Both the position numbers and the translations under genes were made by a program. From NCBI GenBank assembly GCA_001312405.1, contig BBDR01000004.1:124001-188000 (forward strand): a DNA stretch of 64,000 nucleotides. Direction: 5' to 3'. The notes beneath the pieces were generated by a model. It did no database searches. It worked only from the letters and a program-made list of their open reading frames with translations, and was not told the DNA's origin. Each line of letters starts with the position of its first letter. The first letter of the stretch is position 1. Below are positions 1 to 9,800 of the stretch, in pieces. This stretch comes from Clostridium sp. NkU-1 (GTDB lineage: Bacteria; Bacillota_A; Clostridia; Lachnospirales; Lachnospiraceae).

Positions 1-1
1 G

Positions 2-661
2 GCAAGAGTTTTGGGAAGGGTGTTTGACGGGATCGAATTCCGCGGATTTAAGCATAAGACCGTAGAAGATCTGGCAAAATATGCAGGCGTTCCGGTTTGG
101 AACGGGCTGACCGATGACTATCATCCAACACAGATTCTGGCTGACCTTCTCACCATGAAAGAACATTTTGGATATCTGAAGGGCCTTCGTTTCGTATATG
201 CGGGAGATGGGCGCAATAACATGGCTAACAGCCTGATGATCGGAATGAGCAAGATGGGCGTTCATTTTACCATCATGGCGCCAAAGAATCTTTGGCCGAA
301 GGAGGAGCTGGTGGAATTATGCCAGGGCTATGCCAAGGAAAGCGGAAGTACCATCACTCTCACAGAGGACACAGCTGCGGTTAAAGATGCGGATACCATT
401 TATACTGATGTGTGGTGTTCTATGGGAGAAGAGGACAAGGCTGCCCAGCGTATTGCACTTTTAAAGTCTTATCAGGTGAATAAGGAACTGATGGAGAAAA
501 CAGGGAAAGACACTACCATATTCATGCACTGCCTGCCGGCTGTCAAAGGAAATGAAGTGACAGAAGAGGTTTTTGAATCGGCTGCATCTGTGGTATTTGA
601 CGAAGCAGAAAATAGAATGCATACCATTAAGGCGGTAATGGTGGCAACATTAGGAGAGTAG
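2..661 (+). CDS. argF: Ornithine carbamoyltransferase, 5'-truncated by the window edge
   Basis: Transfers the carbamoyl group of carbamoyl phosphate to ornithine to give citrulline (arginine synthesis or, run backwards, arginine deiminase catabolism) in the cytoplasm. The open frame runs in from the window edge, so the N-terminal carbamoyl-phosphate domain with its STRTR loop is missing. Visible are the HPTQ motif early in the fragment, the ornithine-binding DVWCSMGEE (SMG loop), and the catalytic HCLPA near the end, which separate it from aspartate carbamoyltransferase. About 219 codons are present and no frame break is seen. The anabolic or catabolic role cannot be decided because the neighbours on the left are outside the window. 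Confidence 0.96.
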   Translation, partial: ARVLGRVFDGIEFRGFKHKTVEDLAKYAGVPVWNGLTDDYHPTQILADLLTMKEHFGYLKGLRFVYAGDGRNNMANSLMIGMSKMGVHFTIMAPKNLWPKEELVELCQGYAKESGSTITLTEDTAAVKDADTIYTDVWCSMGEEDKAAQRIALLKSYQVNKELMEKTGKDTTIFMHCLPAVKGNEVTEEVFESAASVVFDEAENRMHTIKAVMVATLGE

Positions 662-664
662 AAC

Positions 665-973
665 ATGTATATACAAGAACGAGGAAGAAGCTTGAGAAAC
701 GCTTCCATGATTGTGGATGTCCTTCATATTATAGTGGGAATTCTGATCGTAACATTGGCTGTCATATCGTTTTTAAATCCGGAAGATCATATGTTTTTGT
801 TTCCGGTAATATTTTTTTCTGGCCGGCGCCTTAACCTGGTCAACGGGATTTATAAAATCAGACTTAGCGGCCGGGAGAAAAAGAAAAAAGCAGCAGGTAT
901 GGCTGTCCTTATGTTCGGAGTCCTTCTTATCGCTCTTACTGTGATCAGTGCGGTGAGCATCTGGTGGGGGTGA
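665..973 (+). CDS. Small membrane protein of unknown function
   Basis: About 102 residues with three hydrophobic stretches (roughly residues 17-38, 46-62 and 78-100) and a basic KKKK patch before the last one. I do not recognise a named family with certainty. It starts 3 bases after the argF stop and its stop overlaps the birA translation-initiation region, so it looks co-transcribed with birA. The reading near residues 50-57 (FFSGRRLNL) is probably a compensated double error: an extra T in the run at 812-818 and a lost C at about 830 would convert it to FFLAGALNL, which restores a continuous hydrophobic segment. Confidence 0.7.
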   Translation: MYIQERGRSLRNASMIVDVLHIIVGILIVTLAVISFLNPEDHMFLFPVIFFSGRRLNLVNGIYKIRLSGREKKKKAAGMAVLMFGVLLIALTVISAVSIWWG

Positions 974-978
974 TATCA

Positions 979-1955
979 TTGAAAACAGAGATTCTTAAGC
1001 TGCTAAAGGAAAGTGACGGTTACTTATCCGGCCAAGAGCTGTGCGTCCGTTTTGGGGTTTCCAGGACGGCCATCTGGAAAGTCATCCGTCAGCTTGAAGA
1101 AGAAGGATATCAAATTGAGGCGGTTCGAAATAAAGGGTATCATTTCATCGGTTCTTGTGATATAATGACGAAAACGGAGATAAAAAGCTGCATCAAGGGG
1201 AATTTTGGCCGGGAGGTGGAATACCACGAGGTCATTGATTCTACCAATATAAGAGCCAGGCGTCTGGCAGAGGAAGGGGCCTCCTCCGGGACCTGGTTGT
1301 GTCCGACTGCCAGAGCGCAGGGCGGGGCAGAAGAGGGCGCGCCTGGGTGTCCCCTTCCGGGAAGAACATATTTATGAGCCTGATCTTAAGGCCGGATATT
1401 CTTCCTGCTTCCGCTTCCATGATAACGCTGGTGGCCGCCCTGGCGGTCTATGACGGGATAAAGAACGTAACAGGCCTTGCTGCCGGCATTAAGTGGCCAA
1501 ATGATATTGTGGCAAATGGGAAAAAGCTGTGCGGCATTTTGACGGAAATGAGCGCCGAGCTGGAAGGAATCCATTATGTTGTTGTAGGGATCGGAATTAA
1601 CGTCAATATGGAGGAATTTCCGGAAGAAGTAAGGCAGAGGGCAACCTCCCTGCTTCTGGAAACAGGAGAAAAAGTGAGAAGAAGCAGGCTGGTTGCCGCT
1701 ATTATGGAGGCTTTTGAACAATATTATGAAGAATTTATCAGCCAGGGTGATTTATCCGGGCTGATAAGTGTCTATAATAAGCATATGGTCAATGCAGGAA
1801 AGGAAGTAAGAGTTCTGGACAGATCTGGTGATTATATTGGCAAGGCCCTGGGAATCAACGAAAAGGGCGAACTTCTTGTGGAAGTAAAACCAGGAGAGGT
1901 AAGACATGTGATTTCCGGAGAGGTATCTGTCCGGGGAATCTATGGATATGTGTAA
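979..1955 (+). CDS. birA: Biotin-[acetyl-CoA carboxylase] ligase / biotin operon repressor, one frame break
   Basis: Activates biotin to biotinyl-AMP and attaches it to carboxylase biotin domains; the N-terminal helix-turn-helix makes it also a biotin-responsive repressor. Winged helix about residues 1-60 (SRTAIWKVIRQL), catalytic biotin loop with GRGRRGR, then KWPNDI and the C-terminal SH3-like domain. The TTG at 979 is preferred because GGGGGTGAT (966-974) is a strong ribosome-binding site at the right distance; GTG at 964 or 970 are alternatives. A single missing C at about 1292-1296 (GGGACCTGG read for GGGACCCTGG) splits the gene; restoring it gives SSGTLVVSDCQSAGRG. Its stop overlaps the mutY start by one base. 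Confidence 0.93.
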
Positions 1956-3053
1956 TGAAGAACCATTCGCTTTATGATAAATTACAGGTTTTAGAGCCTC
2001 AGGAAAAGGAACTGGACACAAGGGAGCGTTTAAAGGCTATGGAACGCCCGCTTTTGTCCTGGTACAGGGAACATGCCAGGGCCCTTCCATGGAGAGATAA
2101 GCCGGAGCCATACCGGGTATGGATATCGGAAATTATGCTTCAGCAGACCAGGGTGGAGGCAGTAAAGCCGTATTTTGAGCGCTTTATGGAGGCTTTGCCG
2201 GGAATCCATGATCTGGCGGCAGTGCCGGAAGACCGGTTGCTCAAACTCTGGGAAGGCCTTGGTTATTACAGCAGGGCAAAAAAATCTAAAGAAAACAGCA
2301 GAGCTTCTTGTAGAACAATACGACGGAGAGCTTCCGGCATCCTACGAGGAGCTTAAAAAGCTTCCGGGGATCGGGTCTTACACCGCAGGTGCTATTGCGT
2401 CCATAGCTTTTGGCATTCCGGTCCCGGCAGTTGACGGCAATGTTTTACGGGTGGTTTCCAGGGTAACAGGAAGCAGGGAAGATATTTTAAAGCAGTCAGT
2501 CAAACGCCATATGGAAGAGGAATTAAAGGCAGTAATGCCGGAACAGGCCTCCAGCTCTTATAATCAGGGACTCATTGAAATCGGTGCGATTGTCTGTGTG
2601 CCAAACGGTTCGCCCTTATGCGGCCAGTGTCCCCTGGCTTCAATCTGCGTTGCCAGGATCAAGGGCCTTACCGGTGAGATTCCGGTAAAAACGCCTAAAA
2701 AGGCCCGCAGGACGGAAGATAAGACGGTAATGCTTCTATGGCAGGATGGACGGGTTGCCATTCGTAAGCGGGAGGACACAGGGTTACTGGCTTCTCTTTA
2801 CGAGTTCCCCAATGTGGAGGGACACTTGGAAGGGAAAGCCCTGCTTGACCAGCTGGGAGTGAAGGAGGCTGCAATTACTCCGCTTCCCCCTGCAAAGCAT
2901 GTGTTCAGCCATGTGGAATGGCATATGATAGGATTTCGAATTGAACTTGGGGAACGGCCCGACGGAGATTTTTTGTGGGTCACTGCAGAAGACTTAAAAA
3001 AAACTTATTCTTTGCCAGGTGCATTTAAGACGTATACAAAGTTGATCAGGTGA
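1955..3053 (+). CDS. mutY: A/G-specific adenine DNA glycosylase, one frame break
   Basis: Removes adenine mispaired with 8-oxoguanine. In order: N-terminal extension, six-helix barrel with IMLQQTRVE, helix-hairpin-helix LPGIGSYTAGAIASIAFG followed by the catalytic Asp in VDGNVLR, an iron-sulfur cluster with four Cys (C-x6-C-x2-C-x5-C) around 2600-2650, and a NUDIX-like C-terminal domain that reads the 8-oxoG strand. About 366 residues, normal for the family. An extra A in the run at 2278-2284 breaks the frame; with six A residues the protein reads GYYSRAKNLKKTAELL. Translationally coupled to birA. Confidence 0.95.
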
Positions 3054-3057
3054 TATA

Positions 3058-3984
3058 ATGAAAAAGATTCTTTTTATATTTAATCCGCGTTCCGGGAAAG
3101 CTCAGATCAGGAATAAGCTGATGGATATCCTGAATATTTTTACAAAAGCCGGTTATGAATTATTGGTTCATGTGACCCAGCGGAGCGGTGACGCAATGGA
3201 AGCTGCAGCAGCATACGGAGGCAGTGTTGACCTGGTTGTATGCAGCGGGGGAGACGGGACCTTGAATGAGACCATAAGCGGTCTTATGAAATTGGATGAT
3301 TTTCCGGATCTGGGGTACATCCCTGCCGGTTCCACCAATGATTTCGCTACCAGCTTAAAGATTTCCAAAAATATGTTAAAAGCGGCTGAAGCGGCGGTTT
3401 TTGGGGAACCCTTTCCCATTGATATCGGCTGTTTCTGTGAGGACAGGCATTTTGTGTATATTGCGGCGTTTGGGGCATTTACTGAAGTGTCTTATCTGAC
3501 TCCCCAGGATAAGAAGAATGTTCTGGGGCATCAGGCATATATGCTGGAAGGCGTGAAGAGCCTGGCTTCCATAAAGTCCTATAAGATGCGGATCGAGTGT
3601 GAGGAACGCTCCGGGGGCAGGAAAGAGGAAACGACTCTGGAAGGGGAGTTTATTTTCGGCATGATAACCAATACCATGAGCGTTGGGGGCTTTAAAGGGC
3701 TTGTGGCACAGGATGTAGCTCTTGACGACGGCGAGTTTGAAGTGCTGTTAATACGAACGCCCAAAACTGCTTTGGATTTGACCAATATCATTAATTACAT
3801 GTTTCTGAAGGAAGAACCAAATGAATACGTCCACAAATTTCGGACAAGGTCTTTGAGAATTTTATCGGAAGAGCCTATTGACTGGGTGTTAGATGGGGAA
3901 TTCGGCGGGACCAGGAGGGAAGTTAATATCATTAATTTAAGGAAGAGAATCCGAATTATGAGGAAATCGACGAAAAAGCAATAA
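3058..3984 (+). CDS. YegS/DagK-type lipid (diacylglycerol) kinase
   Basis: 308 residues, intact. Diacylglycerol kinase catalytic domain with the N-terminal FNPRSGKA phosphate-binding strand, the nucleotide-binding GGDGTLNE motif at about residue 65-72, and GYIPAGSTNDFA, all typical of the soluble DagK/YegS/BmrU family. The expected reaction is ATP-dependent phosphorylation of diacylglycerol (DagK role, recycling lipid from teichoic acid synthesis) or a related lipid; the exact substrate cannot be read from sequence. It follows mutY by 4 bases and ends in a terminator, so it closes the argF-birA-mutY transcription unit. Confidence 0.9.
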   Translation: MKKILFIFNPRSGKAQIRNKLMDILNIFTKAGYELLVHVTQRSGDAMEAAAAYGGSVDLVVCSGGDGTLNETISGLMKLDDFPDLGYIPAGSTNDFATSLKISKNMLKAAEAAVFGEPFPIDIGCFCEDRHFVYIAAFGAFTEVSYLTPQDKKNVLGHQAYMLEGVKSLASIKSYKMRIECEERSGGRKEETTLEGEFIFGMITNTMSVGGFKGLVAQDVALDDGEFEVLLIRTPKTALDLTNIINYMFLKEEPNEYVHKFRTRSLRILSEEPIDWVLDGEFGGTRREVNIINLRKRIRIMRKSTKKQ

Positions 3985-3997
3985 AACTGCTTTTTTT
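3973..3997 (+). terminator. Intrinsic terminator overlapping the lipid kinase stop
   Basis: AAAAAGCA and TGCTTTTT arms around a 7-base loop, followed directly by a run of T. The left arm lies inside the last codons of the gene. Confidence 0.7.
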
Positions 3998-4009
3998 AGC
4001 AGAAATATG

Positions 4010-4038
4010 TTGAAATATGGATTCCGGTAGTATATAAT
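4010..4038 (+). promoter_or_regulatory. Sigma-A promoter for rpoD
   Basis: TTGAAA (4010-4015), 17-base spacer, TATAAT (4033-4038). It lies about 50 bases before the GTG start of rpoD and just after the terminator of the preceding gene. Confidence 0.75.
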
Positions 4039-4089
4039 GAAAAGTTGTGTGGGCTTTATGTATACCTCTTAGCGAAAGGACGTTATTAA

Positions 4090-5233
4090 GTGGAAAAGGA
4101 TAATTTTTTTAGATAAGCTTGGAAAACTTGTCGAACTTGCAAAAACGAAGCATAATGCGTTGGACGTAACAGAGATTAATAACTTCTTTATAGGGGAAGA
4201 ACTGACAACAGAGCAGATGGATCAGATTTATACGTACCTGGAGAATCGCGGCGTAGACGTGATCCCGGTCATTGACGACTCCGTTTTAACTGATGATGTG
4301 CTCATGTCAGACGACCTGCTTATAGATGATGATCTTGACGACAGTTTTATAAAAGATATGGATGAGGAAGATATTGATCTTGACGCCATTGATTTACTGG
4401 ATGGCATCGGAACAGAAGATCCTGTCCGCATGTACCTAAAGGAAATTGGCACGGTACCACTTTTGAATGCAGAGGAAGAACTGCGCCTTGCTAAGAGAAA
4501 AGCAGATGGCGATGATGATGCCAAAGAGCGTTTAATCGAGGCAAATCTGCGTCTTGTAGTCAGCATTGCAAAGCGTTATACAGGCCGGGGAATGAGCTTC
4601 CTTGATTTGGTTCAGGAAGGAAATTTAGGCCTTATTAAAGGCGTGGAAAAATTTGATTATACCAAAGGTTATAAATTAAGTACATATGCTACCTGGTGGA
4701 TTCGGCAGTCTGTAACCAGAGCCCTTGCAGACCAGGCCAGAACGATCCGCGTACCTGTGCATATGGTAGAAACGATTAATAAAATGTCCAAGATGCAGAG
4801 AAAGCTGACTCTTGAACTTGGATATGAGCCGTCTGTGGCGGAGCTGGCAGAAGCCCTTGACATGTCAGAGGACAAGGTTATGGAGATCATGCAGATTGCC
4901 AGAGAGCCAGCATCCCTTGAAACACCCATTGGTGAGGAAGATGATTCCAATTTGGGGGATTTCGTGGCTGACAATAATGTTGTGACTCCGGAAGGCAACG
5001 TAGAATCCGTTATGCTGAGAGAGCACATTGATGCCCTTTTGGGAGATTTAAAGGAGAGGGAGCGCCAGGTGATCGTACTCAGATTTGGATTAGAGGATGG
5101 CCATCCCCGTACTTTGGAAGAAGTTGGAAAAGAATTTAATGTTACCAGGGAGCGCATCAGGCAGATAGAAGCAAAGGCCCTTAGAAAGCTTAGAAATCCT
5201 GTTCGAAGCAAACGGATCAGAGATTTCCTATAA
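4090..5233 (+). CDS. rpoD: Primary RNA polymerase sigma factor, one frame break near the start
   Basis: Housekeeping sigma-70/sigma-A, about 380 residues. Acidic N-terminal region 1.1, region 1.2 ([16 protein letters not shown]), region 2 with [12 protein letters not shown] and the -10 recognition segment [17 protein letters not shown], region 3, and region 4 with [18 protein letters not shown] for the -35 element. The GTG at 4090 follows AAAGGA at a suitable distance. An extra T in the run at 4104-4110 separates this start from the rest; with six T the N-terminus reads [16 protein letters not shown] and runs on in frame. A shorter TTG start at 4160 would omit about 23 residues. Own promoter upstream. 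Confidence 0.97.
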
Positions 5234-5241
5234 GAAACAGG

Positions 5242-5272
5242 AGGCGTGGCAGGTTACTGCAGACGCCTTTTT
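5242..5272 (+). terminator. Intrinsic terminator after rpoD
   Basis: AGGCGT / ACGCCT stem closed by a 15-base loop, followed by TTTTT. Confidence 0.7.
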
Positions 5273-5384
5273 GTGGTTTGGACGCAGCGGCCTGCGTTCA
5301 TGTCCGGTGAAGCGGGGCATGCTGTGAGCAAGCAGGGCCGCGGATTACAAATGTCTACTTTTCAACAGCAGGGAAGGAGCTACC

Positions 5385-6019
5385 ATGAACCAGAGGAATT
5401 ATCAGAAGGAATTGGATCAGGTTATTGCAGGATTGGAGGAACAGGGAAAAGTCCCCAGGCTGCTTTTACACAGTTGCTGTGCGCCGTGCAGCAGCTATGT
5501 GCTGGAATATTTATCCCGCTATTTTGAAATAACTGTGTATTTCTATAATCCTAATATCTATCCACCGGAGGAATATGTAAGGCGGGTGAAAGAGCAGAAA
5601 AGGCTCATTGCCTCCATGAATTTTATTCATCCTGTGACTTTGGAAACAGGTGCTTATGAACCGGAAGAATTTTACCGGATTGTAAGAGGCCTTGAAAAGG
5701 AGCCGGAAGGCGGTGCCCGGTGCTTTAAATGCTATGAACTGCGCCTCCAGGAGGCGGCAAAGGTCGCGCAGGCAGGACGTTTTGATTATTTCACCACCAC
5801 CTTGTCCATAAGCCCTTTAAAGAACGCGGAAAAGCTCAATGAAATTGGTGAGAAGCTGGCCAAGGAATACCGTGTCGCTTATCTGCCTCTGATTTCAAGA
5901 AAAAGAACGGATATAAGCGGTCCGTGGAGCTTTCTGGAGAATACGGTTTATACAGGCAGGACTACTGCGGCTGTATCTATTCCCAGAATGAAAGGCAGAA
6001 ACTTTCTGAAATTTCTTAG
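5385..6019 (+). CDS. queH: Epoxyqueuosine reductase QueH, one frame break
   Basis: Reduces epoxyqueuosine to queuosine in tRNA, the last step of queuosine synthesis. QueH is the iron-sulfur enzyme unrelated to QueG. Visible are CCAPCSSY near residue 28-35 and RCFKCYELRL near residue 110, both metal-binding Cys motifs. Read literally, the C-terminus loses the family's last Cys pair. A single missing base at about 5886-5889 (CTGCCTCTG) restores SDFKKKNGYKR... and then DYCGCVYS, and moves the stop to 6017-6019. ATG with GGAAGGAG upstream. About 211 residues, normal length. Confidence 0.93.
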
Positions 6020-6065
6020 ACAGGAAATTGCTTTGTAAAATATGTAAAAGACATACTGGTTTGTC

Positions 6066-6094
6066 TTGACACAAATTGGATATTGTAATAGAAT
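6066..6094 (+). promoter_or_regulatory. Sigma-A promoter for the HPr gene
   Basis: TTGACA (6066-6071), 17-base spacer, TAGAAT (6089-6094), 48 bases before the HPr start codon. Confidence 0.75.
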
Positions 6095-6141
6095 TAACTG
6101 CAAGGAGTATAAAAAAAATTGAGGATAAAGGAGAATATCTT

Positions 6142-6408
6142 ATGTTATCAAAAACACTGACCGTAGTAAATCCATCCGGACTTCATTTAAGACCAGCAGG
6201 GGTTCTGTCTCAGACAGCTATGAAATTTAAATCTGATGTAATCATCGAATATGGAGAGAAGAGAATCGTTGCTAAAAGCGTGTTAAACGTTATGGCAGCC
6301 GGAATTAAGTGCGGAACAGAGATCAAATTGATCTGTGAAGGCGAAGATGAGGCAGCAGCAATGAAAACCATGACCGAAGCAATTGAAAGCGGCCTTGGAG
6401 AAATGTAA
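6142..6408 (+). CDS. ptsH: HPr phosphocarrier protein
   Basis: 88 residues, intact. HPr accepts phosphate from Enzyme I on His15 and passes it to sugar-specific Enzyme II proteins; in Firmicutes HPr kinase also phosphorylates Ser46 for catabolite repression. The active-site segment GLHLRPAG holds the His. The Ser46 region reads AKSVLNVMAAGIKCG, with the Ser kept. The ATG at 6142 follows AAAGGAG. The gene is monocistronic between its own promoter and terminator; Enzyme I is not next to it. HPr paralogues such as Crh lack the His, so a true HPr is favoured. Confidence 0.93.
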   Translation: MLSKTLTVVNPSGLHLRPAGVLSQTAMKFKSDVIIEYGEKRIVAKSVLNVMAAGIKCGTEIKLICEGEDEAAAMKTMTEAIESGLGEM

Positions 6409-6441
6409 TCCAGTTTTATTTTATGAAAAAAATATTGTATA

Positions 6442-6469
6442 AGCCCTGGGAAGATTCCCAGGGCTTTTT
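6442..6469 (+). terminator. Intrinsic terminator after HPr
   Basis: AGCCCTGGG / CCCAGGGCT stem with a short loop and TTTTT tail. Confidence 0.9.
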
Positions 6470-6856
6470 CTATGGAAAAAAAGGGTGGAATAAGGGAGTT
6501 AACAGCTAGGAAGCTTTAAAAATAAAAGGAAGACTTAACTATTGAAAGCCATAGCTTCAAGAAATTAGAAGTTTGTACCATAATCCTTAGAAAGGCACAT
6601 AATTGTGCACTATAAGGTGAAAAAATGTTAATAATAAACATAATTATTAGATTATAATTTTTTAAAATATTAAAATGTCAAATTATCTGAAAATAACAAA
6701 ATAAAATACGTTTACAAGAAGAAAAAAAATGTAGTATTATCAACTAAAAAATTTGTTGTTACATTTTCAGACCCAAAATCAGAGGAAAAGTCAGGAACGC
6801 TTCGGGCATACCATTATGTCCAGGAAACTGGGCTAGAAAGAAGAAAGGAAGAGATT
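6470..6856 (+). other. AT-rich leader region of the glutamate synthase operon
   Basis: No gene seen in 387 bases. It holds a perfect palindrome GCACATAATTGTGC at about 6596-6609, the promoter at 6711-6740, and an imperfect inverted repeat (ATGTA..CAAC / GTTG..ACAT, about 6729-6765) over and after the -10. The last 90 bases before gltB are less AT-rich and contain GGAACGCTTCGGGC, which did not match any riboswitch that I know. GGAAGAG precedes the gltB ATG. Confidence 0.5.
6711..6740 (+). promoter_or_regulatory. Candidate sigma-A promoter for gltBD
   Basis: TTTACA (6711-6716), 18-base spacer, TATTAT (6735-6740). An inverted repeat overlaps the -10 and would suit an operator. Confidence 0.55.
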
Positions 6857-9800
6857 ATGGATAAAGGTTTACAATTCCCTAATAAAAAGACGTTGCCAGG
6901 CCTATATGATCCCCGATTTGAGCATGATAACTGCGGCATCGGAGCAGTTGCCAACATAAAGGGCATTAAGACTCACAAGACGGTGGATCAGGCTCTGCAT
7001 ATCGTAGAGAATCTGGAACACCGTGCAGGTAAGGATGCGGAAGGAAAGACAGGAGACGGAGTTGGAATCATGCTTCAGATTTCCCATAAGTTTTTCAAAA
7101 AGGTAACAAAGTCTTTAGGCATTGACCTTGGAGATGAAAGGGAATACGGAGTGGGAATGTTTTTCTTTCCCCAGGATGAGCTTGCCAGAAACCAGGCCAA
7201 AAAGATGTTTGAGATCATTGTAAAGAAAGAGGGGCTTGAATTTTCAGGCTGGAGGGATGTTCCCATTCATCCCGAGCTGATCGGTGCCAAGGCTGTGGAC
7301 TGTATGCCCTGCATTGCCCAGGGTTTTGTAAAGAAACCGGCCGATACTGCCAAGGGGCTGGAATTTGACCGGAAGCTTTATGTATCAAGGCGGATTTTCG
7401 AACAGAGCAACGACAATACCTATGTGGTTTCCTTAAGCAGCAGAACCATTGTTTATAAGGGGATGTTCCTTGTGAAAGAACTGAGAAAGTTTTTTTACGG
7501 ATCTTCAGGATAAGGATTATGAATCCGCCATCGCAGTGGTTCATTCCCGGTTCAGTACCAACACAAACCCCAGCTGGATGAGGGCTCATCCCAACCGGCT
7601 TATCGTACATAACGGCGAGATCAATACCATTCGCGGGAATGTGGATAAGATGATGGCAAGAGAAGAGAATATGGAGTCCGAGTATTTCCGGTATGACATG
7701 CATAAGGTCCTTCCTATTATTAATCAGGAAGGTTCTGACTCCGCCATGCTTGATAATGCCCTGGAATTTATGATGATGAGCGGAATGGATCTTCCGCTGT
7801 CTGTTATGGTGACCATTCCTGCACCGTGGGAGCATGACAAATCCATGCCTCAGGAAATTAAGGATTTTTACCGTTACTATGCGACCATGATGGAACCTGG
7901 GATGGCCCGGCTTCTATCGTGTTCAGTGACGGCGATCTGGTTGGAGCGGTTCTGGACCGCAATGGCCTTCGTCCATCCAGATACTACATTACTGATGATG
8001 ATCAGATGATCCTGCTTCTGAGGTGGGGGCCATTGATATTGAACAGAGCCATGTGGTGAGAAAAGAACGCCTTCGTCCAGGAAAGATACTTCTCATTGAT
8101 ACGGTTAAAGGCTGTCTGGTCAGCGATGAAGAACTGAAAGAATATTATGCGGCCCGCCAGCCTTATGGGGAATGGTTGGATTCCAATCTGATTGAACTGA
8201 GAGAGCTGTCCATTCCCAATAAAGGGGTTCCTGCCATGAGCAGAGAGGAAAGGGCAAAGCTTCAGAAGACATATGGTTATACCTATGAGGAATATAAGAC
8301 CATGCTTCTTCCCATGGCTTTAAACGGTTCGGAAGCAGTTTCCGCCATGGGCGCAGACAGTCCTCTGGCAGTACTGAGCAAAAACACCAGCCTCTTTTCA
8401 ACTATTTCAAACAGCTCTTTGCCCAGGTCACCAACCCGCCCATTGACTCCATTCGTGAAGAAATCGTTACCTCTACCACGGTTTATGTGGGCGAGGAAGG
8501 GAACATCCTGGAGGAGACAGCAGAAAACTGTAAGATATTAAAAGTCAATAACCCCATCCTTACCTGCACGGACCTGTTGAAAATTAAAAATATGAAAAAG
8601 CCTGGCTTTAAGGTTGAAGTGATTCCCATTACCTACTATAAAAATACTTCCCTGGAAAAAGCGATTGACAGGCTGTTTCTGGAAGCAGACCGGGCGCACC
8701 GGGATGGGGCGAATATCATCATCTGTCTGACAGGGATATTGACGAAAATCATTTGCCTATTCCATCCCTGCTTGCCGTATCTGCCTTCAGCAGCATCTGG
8801 TCAAGACAAAGAAGAGGACTTCCGTGGCGCTTATACTGGAAAGCGGAGAGCCGAGAGAGGTACACCACTTTGCTACCCTGCTGGGATATGGAGCCTGTGC
8901 CATCAACCCCTATCTGGCCCAGGAATCCATCCGTTCTCTTATTGAAAACGGCATGCTGGACAAGGATTATTACGCAGCGGTGGAGGATTATAATGCAGCA
9001 GTTCTTCACGGCATCGTAAAGATCGCTTCCAAAATGGGAATTTCCACCATACAGTCCTACCAGGGAGCCCAGATTTTTGAGGCGATCGGCATTTCAAAGA
9101 ACGTGATTGATAAATACTTCACGGATACAGTGAGCAGAGTGGGTGGGATCACCCTGGATGACATTGCAAATGATGTGGATGTCCTTCACTCAGCCGCTTT
9201 TGATCCCCTTGGCCTTGATGTGGATCTGACCCTGGACAGTGTGGGAAGCCATAAAGAGAGGGCAGGGCAGGAGGAACATTTATACAATCCTCTTACCATT
9301 CACCTTCTGCAGGAAGCGGCAAGAACAGGAAGCTATGAGGTTTTCAAAGAATATACCCATACCTTGACGGAAGAAGGGCAGACAGTTAATTTACGAAGCC
9401 TTTTGGACTTTGATTATTCCAAATCAAAGGAAATTCCTGTGGAAGAAGTGGAAAGTGAAGAATCCATTGTGAAACGGTTCAAAACGGGAGCCATGTCTTA
9501 CGGCTCCATTTCCCAGGAGGCCCACGAAACCCTGGCGATTGCCATGAACCGGATTCGGGGCAAATCCAACAGTGGCGAAGGCGGTGAAAGCCTGGAGCGT
9601 CTGACCGTAGGGGCGGACGGTGTAAACCGCTGTTCAGCCATCAAGCAGGTGGCTTCCGGGCGTTTTGGAGTGACCTCAAGGTATCTGGTCAGTGCCAGGG
9701 AAATCCAGATTAAAATGGCCCAGGGTGCAAAGCCGGGAGAAGGAGGCCAGCTTCCGGGGAATAAGGTATATCCATGGGTTGCCAAAACCAGGCATTCAAC

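Noticed and set aside
4669..5211. 180-codon open frame antisense to rpoD.
   Set aside because: Shadow of the sigma factor codon pattern, Ser-rich translation, no ribosome-binding site.
6480..6856. Possible glutamine riboswitch in front of gltB (GGAACGCTTCGGGC resembles parts of glnA RNA).
   Set aside because: Order and spacing of the conserved glnA-RNA segments are not found; similarity is limited to a few bases.
7215..7835. 206-codon minus-strand frame opposite gltB.
   Set aside because: Lies over conserved GltB sequence; His/Arg-rich shadow translation.
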